A DNA stretch of 64,000 nucleotides from assembly GCA_016715965.1 (NCBI GenBank), contig JADJXG010000001.1, positions 3,229,501-3,293,500 on the forward strand. Direction: 5' to 3'. Positions within the stretch are counted from its first letter, which is position 1. Each line of letters starts with the position of its first letter. Source of the DNA: Saprospiraceae bacterium. GTDB lineage: Bacteria; Bacteroidota; Bacteroidia; Chitinophagales; Saprospiraceae. Made by a program: the position numbers and the translations under genes. Below, in pieces: positions 35,900 through 44,991 of this stretch. The notes below the pieces were generated by a model. It searched no databases, had not been told where the DNA came from, and worked only from the letters and a program-made list of their open reading frames with translations.

Positions 35900-38497
35900 T
35901 TGTCATCAGCTGAATCCGATCTCAATGCCAAAAAGGAGGTCTTGAATCATGATCTAAATTTGCTTGTGACTGAAATAGAAAAAACCCGCATTGAGTTTGA
36001 AAAATCAAATATTGAATCACTAAACCTAGAAGAAGAATTAATTAGCAGACAACAAAAATATGATCAGTTAAAGTTTATGGCGGATCATAATTCTGAAGTA
36101 AAAATTGACATTGAAAGAGAAATATTTGAATTAGAAAAAGTCATAGCCATTGAAGAAAATCAAATTGAAAATCTTGATTCAGACACACAACGATGCAATG
36201 CCGAACTCAATATAAAACAGTCTGAATATGATGACAACATACGTGAAAATGAACATATTCAACAAGAATATCAAAAACTATCATTAAAAATCAATGAAAT
36301 TCATGCATTAGAAAGCCAAAGGAAAAAAGAGCTTCAGGATCGACATTCGTTGCTTGAACAGCAAACATTGCAATCAAATACACTTACAAGAAAAAGAGAC
36401 GCCAAAAAAAATGAATTTGACCTTCTAAAATCGATGGTTGAAAAAATGGAAGGATTTCCAGAATCTTCTATTTTTTTATCACAAAATTGGAAAAAGGACA
36501 CACCCATTCTATTGGATTTAATATATACGGATGAAAAATATCGTCCAGCCATTGAATTTTATTTGGAGCCTTTTTTAAATTATTTGGTGGTTAATTCTGA
36601 AGAAGAAGCCATTCAAGCCATAAAAATATTGTATGGCAATGCCAAAGGCAAAGCCAATTTTTTTATACTCAACAAGATTTCTGAAAATACAATGCCGGTA
36701 AATTCAAATTTGCCCAATTGTAAAGCTGCCATTGATTTAATTGAAACAGATTCAAAGTATTCAGCACTTTTCAAAAATCTATTGCACAATGTATTTATCA
36801 TTGACAAGGAAGGTAGCGTTGATGAAATTAGTAAATATCCAGATGATCAGATAGTCATCACTCTATCGGGGTCCATCATAAAGAATCATTCAACAATTAC
36901 AGGAGGTTCAGTTGGATTGTTTGAAGGGAAAAAACTAGGTCGTAAAAAGAACCTTGAAAAACTAGAAGTTGAAATTAATGAACTGGATCAGCTAGTTTTA
37001 AAAATGGACAAGCAATTGTCTGATTTGAAAAATGAAATTAAGCGAATTGAGCTTAGTAACCATGAGACTGAGTTGAGTCAATTACTTAAAGAAGAATCTT
37101 CATTTTTGCAATCTTTGGCCCAGATAGATGCAAGACTAAAAGGTATTCAAGAAATTAGAACTCAATTATACGATAGGATAAAATCCAACGAATCGCAAAA
37201 GGCAAATTATCTGGAATCTAAATCCAATCAACTTAACTTACTGCTTGACTTGCGAAAACGACACGAAGACATTAACCATAAAATACTATCATCTGATCAA
37301 TTGTTTGGTCAGATTAGTGCCGAACTAAGTATATCAAATACCAACTATAACCAATCAAGATTGGAGGCTATAAAATGGGAAAATAAGCACGATAATCTAA
37401 TCAAAGAACAGGAGTATAAAAATAAGTTGGTTCAAGATTATGAAACTCAGCTACAATTAACCAAGACCAAACTTGACTCCTATCAAACTGAAATATTACA
37501 TTTAAATCAATCGATTCAAAATTCAAATCAAAAACTGCAAGAAAGATATGAATTGAAGAAATTTCTGGAAGCAGACCTATCTCAATTGGAGCAGGAGTAC
37601 TTTGAAATAAGAAACCAGATTAGTATTAAGGAAAACCAAATTAAGGAAACCAATAGAAGCGTCAGTGAAATGCAGTCTTCTATCAATCAAATTAAGGATC
37701 AAAGAACCAACTTGAATTTTCGGATTCAATCCACCATTGAGCGGTCAGAACTTGAATTTAATTTGAAAATTGAAGATTATATCTCTGAAGAGGAGACAGA
37801 TCAAATGACCGAAGAGCAACTGAGAGACCGCGTGCAATATTATAAAGTCAGGCTTGAAAATTATGGTGAAATAAATCCATTGGCCCTGGAAGCCTACGAC
37901 GAAATGAAATCAAGATATGACAATATTACCTTACAGCGCTCCGACATTCTGACCGCCCAGGAGAGTCTACTTCAAACCATTAAGGAAATTGAACAAACTG
38001 CCACCGAATCTTTCCTGGCCGCATTTAACCAGGTGAGGTTGCATTTTCAAAATGTATTTCGTTCATTGTTCACCAGCGATGATGACTGTGATTTGGTGTT
38101 GATGGATGAGATGGATCCGCTGGAATGCGATATTGATATCATTGCAAAACCAAAAGGTAAAAGACCAAAATCAATTCATCAACTTTCTGGTGGCGAAAAA
38201 ACCCTAACAGCCATCGCACTTTTGTTTTCTTTGTATCTTTTGAAACCAGCTCCGTTTTGTATTTTTGATGAAGTGGATGCTCCGTTGGATGATATTAATA
38301 TCGATAAATTCAACCACATTATCCGTAAATTTTCAAAAGACTCCCAATTCGTTATCATTACACACAATAAGTTAACCATGGCTGAAGTGGATGTACTATA
38401 TGGAGTTTATATGGAGGAACCTGGAATTTCAAATGTCACAGCTGTTGATTTCAGAACTTATTCACACGATGTGACTCTTGCAGAAATGGAAGCCTAA
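35900..38497 (+). CDS. smc: SMC chromosome segregation ATPase, C-terminal part (frameshifted gene)
   Basis: The remaining ~865 residues of SMC in the next frame. The nominal TTG start is an artefact of the split. It contains long Glu/Lys/Gln-rich coiled coil, the hinge domain (about residues 170-340 of this part, with glycine-rich ITGGSVGLFEGKKLGRKKN), the returning coiled coil, and the C-terminal ATPase lobe. That lobe has the signature LSGGEKTLTAIALLF and Walker B FCIFDEVDAPLDD. All motifs needed for ATP binding across the SMC dimer are intact, which argues against a decaying pseudogene. The oxidoreductase gene starts 37 bp downstream on the same strand. Confidence 0.92.
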   Translation: MSSAESDLNAKKEVLNHDLNLLVTEIEKTRIEFEKSNIESLNLEEELISRQQKYDQLKFMADHNSEVKIDIEREIFELEKVIAIEENQIENLDSDTQRCNAELNIKQSEYDDNIRENEHIQQEYQKLSLKINEIHALESQRKKELQDRHSLLEQQTLQSNTLTRKRDAKKNEFDLLKSMVEKMEGFPESSIFLSQNWKKDTPILLDLIYTDEKYRPAIEFYLEPFLNYLVVNSEEEAIQAIKILYGNAKGKANFFILNKISENTMPVNSNLPNCKAAIDLIETDSKYSALFKNLLHNVFIIDKEGSVDEISKYPDDQIVITLSGSIIKNHSTITGGSVGLFEGKKLGRKKNLEKLEVEINELDQLVLKMDKQLSDLKNEIKRIELSNHETELSQLLKEESSFLQSLAQIDARLKGIQEIRTQLYDRIKSNESQKANYLESKSNQLNLLLDLRKRHEDINHKILSSDQLFGQISAELSISNTNYNQSRLEAIKWENKHDNLIKEQEYKNKLVQDYETQLQLTKTKLDSYQTEILHLNQSIQNSNQKLQERYELKKFLEADLSQLEQEYFEIRNQISIKENQIKETNRSVSEMQSSINQIKDQRTNLNFRIQSTIERSELEFNLKIEDYISEEETDQMTEEQLRDRVQYYKVRLENYGEINPLALEAYDEMKSRYDNITLQRSDILTAQESLLQTIKEIEQTATESFLAAFNQVRLHFQNVFRSLFTSDDDCDLVLMDEMDPLECDIDIIAKPKGKRPKSIHQLSGGEKTLTAIALLFSLYLLKPAPFCIFDEVDAPLDDINIDKFNHIIRKFSKDSQFVIITHNKLTMAEVDVLYGVYMEEPGISNVTAVDFRTYSHDVTLAEMEA

Positions 38498-38534
38498 TGA
38501 TCGCTATAAATGATTATAAATATCAAACCATTCC

Positions 38535-39506
38535 ATGAAGGCGGCATTCATCCATCATATCAACCAACCATTGGAAATAAGAGATGTTTCTCTCCCTAAA
38601 TCGAGAAATGGTTATAAATCAGTCAAAGTACTTTATGCAGGACTTAATCACAGAGATGTCTGGATTTCTAAAGGGCAATACGCCGGCATAAAACTTCCAA
38701 TTATACCCGGATCTGATTTGATTGGATTGCTTGAAAATCGAAAGGTTATTGTAAATCCTGCATTCAATTGGGGTGATAACGAGAAGGTGCAATCCCGTGG
38801 CTTTTCCATTTTGGGATTACCTGAAAATGGATCTTTGGCAGAATTTACCTTGGTGCCTGAAACCAACATCTTTCCTTCACCTGAACATCTTGAGGATTAT
38901 CAATCTGCCTCTCTGCCACTTGCTGGATTGACTGCCTATCGATCTCTGATAACTAAAGGTAACGCCCAAAAAGGTGAACATGTTTTTATTTCAGGAATAG
39001 GTGGAGGCGTGGCTTTATATGCAATGCAATTTAGTCTTGCCTTGGGTTGCAAAGTTTTTGTAAGTTCTTCTTCTCAATCAAAAATTGAAACAGCCATCTC
39101 AATGGGTGCATCTGGAGGTGTAAATTATCAGCAGGAAAATTGGGAATCGACTTTAGTAGATATGAGCAACGGAATTGATTTAGTCATTGATGGTGCAGGC
39201 GGTGCTGGATTTAATAAATTGCTAAAAGTAATGAATCCTTCAGGCCGTATTTGTATTTATGGCGGCACTCAAGGTCTCATACAAAACATTTCTCCTCAGA
39301 ATCTTTTTTGGAAACAAATTTCCATTTATGGATCTACAATGGGGTCTCCTTCTGATTTTGAAAATATGCTGAAATTTGTAAACACCCATAAAATAGTTCC
39401 AATAATTGATTCTGTTTTTAATCTGGATCAAGTGAATGATGCTTTTCAAAGAATGAACAATGGTCTACAATTTGGAAAGATTGTTATCCAAATTGGAGAG
39501 AAATGA
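38535..39506 (+). CDS. zinc-less quinone-oxidoreductase-like medium-chain dehydrogenase
   Basis: A 323-residue MDR-superfamily protein. The N-terminal GroES-like domain (GLNHRDVWISKGQY ... PIIPGSDLIG) lacks the catalytic and structural zinc cysteines, as in quinone oxidoreductases. The Rossmann domain carries the nucleotide loop FISGIGGGVALYAMQF and the conserved SLPLAGLTAYRSL segment. It would reduce quinones or enones using NAD(P)H; the actual substrate is not predictable. It is followed by the phosphoesterase with an ATGA overlap (39503-39506), so the two are translationally coupled and probably continue the smc transcript. Confidence 0.82.
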   Translation: MKAAFIHHINQPLEIRDVSLPKSRNGYKSVKVLYAGLNHRDVWISKGQYAGIKLPIIPGSDLIGLLENRKVIVNPAFNWGDNEKVQSRGFSILGLPENGSLAEFTLVPETNIFPSPEHLEDYQSASLPLAGLTAYRSLITKGNAQKGEHVFISGIGGGVALYAMQFSLALGCKVFVSSSSQSKIETAISMGASGGVNYQQENWESTLVDMSNGIDLVIDGAGGAGFNKLLKVMNPSGRICIYGGTQGLIQNISPQNLFWKQISIYGSTMGSPSDFENMLKFVNTHKIVPIIDSVFNLDQVNDAFQRMNNGLQFGKIVIQIGEK

Positions 39507-40036
39507 AAATAGGTCTGCTCTCGGATACCCACGGCTATTTTGATTCAAAACTAAATATTTTTTTTTCAGAGGTGCAACAGATTTGGCATGCTGGAGATTT
39601 AGGCAATATCGAAGTATATGAATCTTTAAGTAAAATTGCCCAGGTAAGGTTGGTTTTTGGAAACATTGACAGCAATGCAATACGTCAAATATCCAAAGAA
39701 TTTTTAATGATAGAACAGGGCCAAACAAAAGTATTAATGACTCATATTGCAGGGTCGTTTCAGAATTACAACCCAAAAGTCAGAGAATTAATTCAAATTC
39801 ACCAACCCAATGTATTGGTCTGCGGGCATTCGCATATATTGAAAATTGCATTCGACAAAAAATTCAATCTGCTATATATCAATCCAGGAGCGTATGGCCT
39901 TCAGGGTATTCACAAACACCGAACAGCCCTAAGATTTAATATTAACCAATCTGGACTTTCCGATATGGAAATTTTGGAATTACCCAAAAAGAAAATTGAT
40001 TCATCCCACACACAAACAGATGACACTAAGATTTAA
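39503..40036 (+). CDS. YfcE/MJ0936-type metallophosphoesterase
   Basis: A 177-residue calcineurin-like phosphoesterase with every metal-binding motif of the short YfcE/MJ0936 class: LLSDTHG (DxH, residues 7-9), HAGDLGN (GD), FGNIDS (GNxD), MTHIAG (His) and CGHSHILK (GHxH). The family hydrolyses phosphodiesters such as bis-pNPP with Mn or similar metals; the natural substrate is usually unknown. The start overlaps the upstream stop by four bases. The 3' end overlaps the convergent membrane-protein gene by 11 bp (40026-40036). Confidence 0.87.
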   Translation: MKIGLLSDTHGYFDSKLNIFFSEVQQIWHAGDLGNIEVYESLSKIAQVRLVFGNIDSNAIRQISKEFLMIEQGQTKVLMTHIAGSFQNYNPKVRELIQIHQPNVLVCGHSHILKIAFDKKFNLLYINPGAYGLQGIHKHRTALRFNINQSGLSDMEILELPKKKIDSSHTQTDDTKI

Positions 40037-41045
40037 AGAGATCATCGTATTGGCTTCTCTCAGCCGTATTCTTATCTTGTCTAAGTGGGGTCTGATCATC
40101 TAACTTAAATGTTTCAGTTTTAACTGGCCCCATCAAAAGCAACTTACTCTTCTCTTCGTAAGTTTGCAGCATTTTAAGCCCTTCTTCCTCAAAGACTCCA
40201 TTTTGTAAGTCAACCGAATTCATAAAATTCTCAGAGAGTTCCATAAATCTTTCCATTTCCCCCACTTTCATCGCAACATCATCTGCGATGTGTTCGAGAG
40301 CCTGATCAAAAATCAATCGTTTGTCGGAATTTCCAGCGATTACATTCATTGCAGATTTCATGGCACTATGTGATGCTCTGATGGCTTTGCGTTCTTCTTC
40401 CTTAAGTTTAACTTGATCTCGGGTATCTGCCAATAGGATTTCAGAATTTTGATACATTTTGGTCAATACCCTGCTCAAAATATCCATTTTACTCAGCAAA
40501 TGATTGTACTTTTCATTGGTTTCCTGCAATCTTGCAGCCTTTCTGGTTGCAAGCACCATTTGAGCTTCTTGATTTTGGTTTCTGGCCACCTGCGCCATCC
40601 TGAGCTGATTTTCTATTTCTTTAGAATTGTCAGTCACGTTGCGTTGCAACTTGCTAATTTGGCCTTTCAGTATTCCAATCTGTTTACTCATTTTACTTAG
40701 ATTATTTTCCAAGTCATCCACATAATTTTTTAGGATTCCAATTGGATCAATGGTAACAAATATGCCAGTTATCCACCGCATAATACTTTTGTACATATAC
40801 CCGATCAAAGTTCTCATTCTAGGATCAATGATCATATAGAGCAATGCCCCTAAAACAAGTAGCATACCAACCAGATATATTACATTTTGAGCCAAGGTCA
40901 AAAGAATAGGCAAGAATTTATACAACAAAGCTCCTGCTCCTATGACAATACCCAAAAGCACAACTGTCCCTGTGACTCCTTCTGGTCTTCCCCAAAATGA
41001 CTTTGGCTTTTCTAAGCCCGGACCAGGCGATACTGAATTTGACAT
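40026..41045 (-). CDS. membrane-anchored coiled-coil protein, unknown function
   Basis: A 339-residue protein with two closely spaced hydrophobic segments (about residues 24-45 and 50-71). A long charged, largely coiled-coil region (about 95-240) follows, then a helical C-terminal part ending in a polar tail. There is no signal-peptide cleavage pattern, so it is probably an inner-membrane protein with a cytoplasmic coiled coil. The coiled coil superficially recalls PspA-like proteins but I see no diagnostic motif. It lies 23 bp downstream of a second coiled-coil gene on the same strand, probably an operon of interacting proteins. No function is assigned. Confidence 0.75.
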   Translation of the reverse strand: MSNSVSPGPGLEKPKSFWGRPEGVTGTVVLLGIVIGAGALLYKFLPILLTLAQNVIYLVGMLLVLGALLYMIIDPRMRTLIGYMYKSIMRWITGIFVTIDPIGILKNYVDDLENNLSKMSKQIGILKGQISKLQRNVTDNSKEIENQLRMAQVARNQNQEAQMVLATRKAARLQETNEKYNHLLSKMDILSRVLTKMYQNSEILLADTRDQVKLKEEERKAIRASHSAMKSAMNVIAGNSDKRLIFDQALEHIADDVAMKVGEMERFMELSENFMNSVDLQNGVFEEEGLKMLQTYEEKSKLLLMGPVKTETFKLDDQTPLRQDKNTAERSQYDDLFKS

Positions 41046-41068
41046 AATGTAAATTTAAAGTGAGAAAA

Positions 41069-41608
41069 TTATTTTTCCAATGTTTGAATATCTTTTGAGA
41101 TTAGATCCTTTATGACCGATACTGTATTTTCAAAAAGTTGTCTTTTTTCATCAATAAATGATTGTCCTTCTTGAATATCCTTTTCCAATTCTGATACCTT
41201 TGATTTCAGTTCATCAATTTCCATATACAATTGCTCAATCATCTTTTTCTTGTTTTCCAAACTTTCACCTGCCTGTATTCTTTCGGACATTAACTTTTCT
41301 ACCCTTAAAGAATATTGGGATTGAAGCGCAATATTAAATTTATCCTGTTCTTTGGTCAACAATTCGATAAAATGCTTGGCAGATTGAAGAATCTCCTCTT
41401 TCTCAACTCCCATTGTTTTGGCTGTTGTCAGTGTTGATATTCTTGCCATTTCCGGATCCATTTTCAGGCCTAACAAGCCTTGTATTGCTTGTCTATATTT
41501 AACATAATCAAATTTGGTATTGGATTGTCGAAAAATTTCATCTCCAAGCACCCGTGCACTTGGGGCATGAATTCCTTCATTATTTAACGAGAACATTTCT
41601 TCCAGCAT
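41069..41608 (-). CDS. soluble coiled-coil protein, partner of the membrane coiled-coil gene
   Basis: A 179-residue protein without signal peptide or membrane segment. The first half (about residues 20-75, with RQAIQGLLGLKMDPEMARIS) looks globular and helical. Residues about 85-175 form a heptad-rich coiled coil (Glu/Lys/Leu). It is immediately upstream of the membrane-anchored coiled-coil gene, so the two products may form a complex. No family was recognised. The ATG at 41608 follows an AT-rich leader. Confidence 0.72.
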   Translation of the reverse strand: MLEEMFSLNNEGIHAPSARVLGDEIFRQSNTKFDYVKYRQAIQGLLGLKMDPEMARISTLTTAKTMGVEKEEILQSAKHFIELLTKEQDKFNIALQSQYSLRVEKLMSERIQAGESLENKKKMIEQLYMEIDELKSKVSELEKDIQEGQSFIDEKRQLFENTVSVIKDLISKDIQTLEK

Positions 41609-41712
41609 ATCATCCTTTTAGCAAGCAATGCAAATATCGCGCAAAATTGAGTATTTTGTAAAATTGGGGTAAATTAATCTACAGAATCTCTAAATTTGAA
41701 GACTAAATATCA

Positions 41713-42759
41713 TTAAATGAAGTCAACATCCGGCAAATAGGGATACCTCATCAAAAACTGGATTGCCTTTTCCAATTCAATACCTTCAAACAATACACTG
41801 TAAATCATCTGGATGATCGGTACCCGAATCTGATAATTCTTGGCCAACTGATGAGCAATTCTCGTGGTCCTTAGTCCTTCTATCGTCTCATCCATGGACG
41901 AGATTATTTGTTCCATTGTTTCACCTTTACTAAATCGGAACCCAAATTGAAAATTCCTGCTATTCTCACTGGTAGCGGTAGCAATCAAATCACCAATCCC
42001 CGCAGTCCCCAAAAATGACCTGTGGGTAGCACCCATCGCTCTTCCCAATTCAATCATTTCGCGCAATCCCCTGGTAATCAACATAGCTTGAATGTTTTTT
42101 CCCAGTCCTTTCCCAAAGAGCATCCCGGCGGCAAGCGCAATAATGTTTTTCAAAGCACCTGCCATTTCTGCACCCACTAAGTCATAAGATCCAAATACAA
42201 AAAAGTATTTACTGGACAGATATTCAGATCCCACTTTGATTACTTCATCGAATTCACTGGCTATAACACATGCAGTAGGTTGACCCTGAAGTATTTCTTT
42301 GTATAAATTGGGCCCTGCCAAGCAACCGACCCTGGATACACAGGATTCTTGTCGAATCACCTCACTCATCGTGTGTATATCTTTTCTTGAAATATTGATT
42401 TTGGCTAAATCCTTGATGTTAATTTTAGAAAGATCCAGCCCTTTTGTCCCATGTATCAAAATATGGCCCGGGTTTAAATGGGGTCCCAAACTCTGCATCG
42501 TCTCTCTAAATTTTTCGGACGGAACGATTGGAAAAATCAAATTACATTGGCTTGTAATCTCCTCAAGATCAGATGTTGCCTTAATTCTAGGAGATAGTTT
42601 TATACCGAAATGGGCTCCTTCATTGTTTATTTTATTTACAACTTCCTGTCTTCGAGTATAAACCAACACATCTGAATTGTGCGCCAATAAAGTTGAGACA
42701 GTTGTGCCAAAACTGCCTGCGCCAATCACTCCTGCTTTGTTTTTATTTGTAGAATGCAT
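41713..42759 (-). CDS. gpsA: NAD(P)-dependent glycerol-3-phosphate dehydrogenase
   Basis: A 348-residue enzyme that reduces dihydroxyacetone phosphate to sn-glycerol 3-phosphate, the entry to phospholipid synthesis. It has the N-terminal Rossmann loop GVIGAGSFGTTVS (residues about 9-21), the HGTKGLD segment, the AGPN motif (LAGPNLYKEI), the catalytic Lys in AGALKNIIALAAGM, and the substrate-binding region GTAGIGDLIATATSENSRNFQFG. Length and order fit GpsA. A TACTTTCG box, one mismatch from TAnnTTTG, lies 15 bp upstream of the start. It is divergent from the lipoprotein gene at 42892. Confidence 0.95.
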   Translation of the reverse strand: MHSTNKNKAGVIGAGSFGTTVSTLLAHNSDVLVYTRRQEVVNKINNEGAHFGIKLSPRIKATSDLEEITSQCNLIFPIVPSEKFRETMQSLGPHLNPGHILIHGTKGLDLSKINIKDLAKINISRKDIHTMSEVIRQESCVSRVGCLAGPNLYKEILQGQPTACVIASEFDEVIKVGSEYLSSKYFFVFGSYDLVGAEMAGALKNIIALAAGMLFGKGLGKNIQAMLITRGLREMIELGRAMGATHRSFLGTAGIGDLIATATSENSRNFQFGFRFSKGETMEQIISSMDETIEGLRTTRIAHQLAKNYQIRVPIIQMIYSVLFEGIELEKAIQFLMRYPYLPDVDFI

Positions 42760-42858
42760 TTCGAATAAGGATCGCGAAAGTAGGGCAATTTAAACTATTT
42801 TTCAAACAAATCACAAGCAGAAACCCCCAAACAATACCCCTAAATGGATAAAATCTGT

Positions 42859-42866
42859 TAATTTTG
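42859..42866 (+). promoter_or_regulatory. TAnnTTTG -7 box for the lipoprotein/barrel operon
   Basis: TAATTTTG is a full match to the Bacteroidota -7 consensus, 25 bp before the ATG at 42892. No clear TTTG was seen at the -33 position. Confidence 0.45.
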
Positions 42867-42891
42867 GCCTTATAAGGCAATTAGAATAAAA

Positions 42892-44991
42892 ATGTTTAAA
42901 ACACGCTTGAACCTCCACCGTTCCAAATTTTGGTGTACAATTTATATTTTTTTAATCAGTTTTTCAGTTTTTCATACTGCTTGCCGCAAAAAAAATGCCG
43001 AGTGGGAAAGTGAGTGGGCCGTTCCATTGGTTAAAACCCAGTTAAAACTTTCAGATTTACTTCCTTCAGATATCCTAAGTTCTGACTCTTCCGGCTTACA
43101 TCAATTTGTTTTTAAATCCTCACTTTTCAATTTAAATGTGGATTCCCTGTTTGTCTTACCAGACACTGTAAGGACAAGAAGTTTTACCATAGACTCGCTT
43201 TCACTATATGACGCAAGCACCATTTTTCCAATTACTTTGGGTGAAATATGCAGACAAGCCGGAATTCTTGGATTGTTGATTATAAGTAATCAGGGAAACA
43301 TGGTTCCTGTAGGTCCCATACCATCTTTCAATACACCTGCTTTTGAAATTAGTGCTGACACCATATTTACCTCAATGACATTGGATGAAGGCACCATGGA
43401 AATTAGCTTCAAAAATGAATTGCCGATCGATATTACGGATGTCCAATTTGAATTGAAAAATAAGTCCCACAATGCAATCATTGTCTCAGGAACTTTTCCA
43501 CTCATTAAATCCAAGGAAAAGGTGAGTCAATCTTTTTCATTGGCTGGGAAAACGGTTGAAGGTAAAATCAATGCCCAGATTATAAGCTTTGCATCACCTG
43601 GAAGTAATGGCATGCCTGTCCTAATTGATACTGCGAATGCAATTGTTACAGAGATAAGGGTGTTTAATCTTCGTCCGAATTCTGCAACCGCAATTTGGCC
43701 TGCGCAAAATTTAGTCAATACCCAACAAGATTTTAATATCAGGGGATTGCATGTATTATTAAAAGAAGCATTGATTAAAAGTGGTGCCATTCGGTTTAGA
43801 ATGAAGAGTTCCATTCCAGATAGTGTGCGATTTACTTATACCTTGCCTGCAGCAATCAAGGATGGAAAATCTTTTGAAATTCATACAACACTTCCACCTG
43901 CTGAACCTGGACAGTTTTCTGAATTTCTGCGGGACTACGATTTTACTGGTTATACTTTGGATATGAGCGGAGTTTCCAAAGATACATTTAACGCTGCTTA
44001 CAATACTTATCTGGTTAGAATTGACTCTTCGGGAATAATGAAGACTTTTTCAAAATCAGACATATTTATACTCGAACTTGGCTTTGTTGGAATTCGACCA
44101 TCTTATGCCAGAGGTTATTTGACCACTGACACTTTCCGCATTGAGAAGCAAACTACAAACATTGATGTTTTTAAAGAACTTTCGGGAAAAATTAATTTTG
44201 ACAATGCTCATCTGGAATTATCGATTGAAAACAACATTGGGGCAGATGCTTCGATCACACTGCACCAATTGGTATCTAGCAATACAAATACAGGATTGAT
44301 CGCTACACTAGATGGAGATTCCGTTTATATGTCACATAACATCCCAAGAGCATCAGATCAAGGTGGAATGCTGCCAGTGTCTCCGGGTAGATATTCGATA
44401 AATATATCCAATGAAAATTCCAATATTACAGAACTCATTAATCTATTGCCCGACCAATTGGAGTACTCTGTTGACATAATAACAAATCCAAATGGAAACA
44501 TCAGTGATTTTAATGATTTTATTTACGATGGCAAACTTTTGAATCTAGATTTGGAAGTTGCCATTCCATTGTCGATCAATGCTGAAGGCTTAACCCTGGT
44601 CAAAACAATGGACCTTGATTTATACAATCAGAATTTTGATGAAATCATTTCTGGCAAATTACATTTTCTATTTACAAATTGGTTTCCATTTGAGTGCCAG
44701 ATTGTCATGCACCTCCTAAACGATGATGGATCAGAGGGAATTTCTCTCATTGACTCTGGCCAAAGAATACAATCTGCTAAATCAGATTCTTCCGGCAAAG
44801 TGATTCAACCAGAAGAATCTTTAATTTCCATACCATTGGATAGTGACCTAATTAAAAGACTTTCAAAAAATTCTAAAATCAAAGTAAAGACCAATTTTAG
44901 CACAAAACCAATAGACACATTGGTAAAAATATACGATAGTTATTTTATGGATCTTAAAGTTACTGGTGAGTTTAATTATTTGAATAAATGA
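42892..44991 (+). CDS. large lipoprotein of unknown function
   Basis: A 699-residue protein with a hydrophobic N-terminus and a lipobox-like FHTAC at about residue 30, followed by basic residues, so a probable lipoprotein. The rest is beta-rich with many Ser/Asp/Thr turns and no recognised catalytic motif. Repeated segments of the type VQFELKNKSHN and SGKLHFLFTNWFPFEC suggest stacked beta-sandwich units. Its stop overlaps the start of the next gene by four bases (ATGA), so they are translationally coupled and probably act together at the outer membrane. Bacteroidota often encode such lipoprotein-barrel pairs; no function is assigned. Confidence 0.8.
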   Translation: MFKTRLNLHRSKFWCTIYIFLISFSVFHTACRKKNAEWESEWAVPLVKTQLKLSDLLPSDILSSDSSGLHQFVFKSSLFNLNVDSLFVLPDTVRTRSFTIDSLSLYDASTIFPITLGEICRQAGILGLLIISNQGNMVPVGPIPSFNTPAFEISADTIFTSMTLDEGTMEISFKNELPIDITDVQFELKNKSHNAIIVSGTFPLIKSKEKVSQSFSLAGKTVEGKINAQIISFASPGSNGMPVLIDTANAIVTEIRVFNLRPNSATAIWPAQNLVNTQQDFNIRGLHVLLKEALIKSGAIRFRMKSSIPDSVRFTYTLPAAIKDGKSFEIHTTLPPAEPGQFSEFLRDYDFTGYTLDMSGVSKDTFNAAYNTYLVRIDSSGIMKTFSKSDIFILELGFVGIRPSYARGYLTTDTFRIEKQTTNIDVFKELSGKINFDNAHLELSIENNIGADASITLHQLVSSNTNTGLIATLDGDSVYMSHNIPRASDQGGMLPVSPGRYSINISNENSNITELINLLPDQLEYSVDIITNPNGNISDFNDFIYDGKLLNLDLEVAIPLSINAEGLTLVKTMDLDLYNQNFDEIISGKLHFLFTNWFPFECQIVMHLLNDDGSEGISLIDSGQRIQSAKSDSSGKVIQPEESLISIPLDSDLIKRLSKNSKIKVKTNFSTKPIDTLVKIYDSYFMDLKVTGEFNYLNK

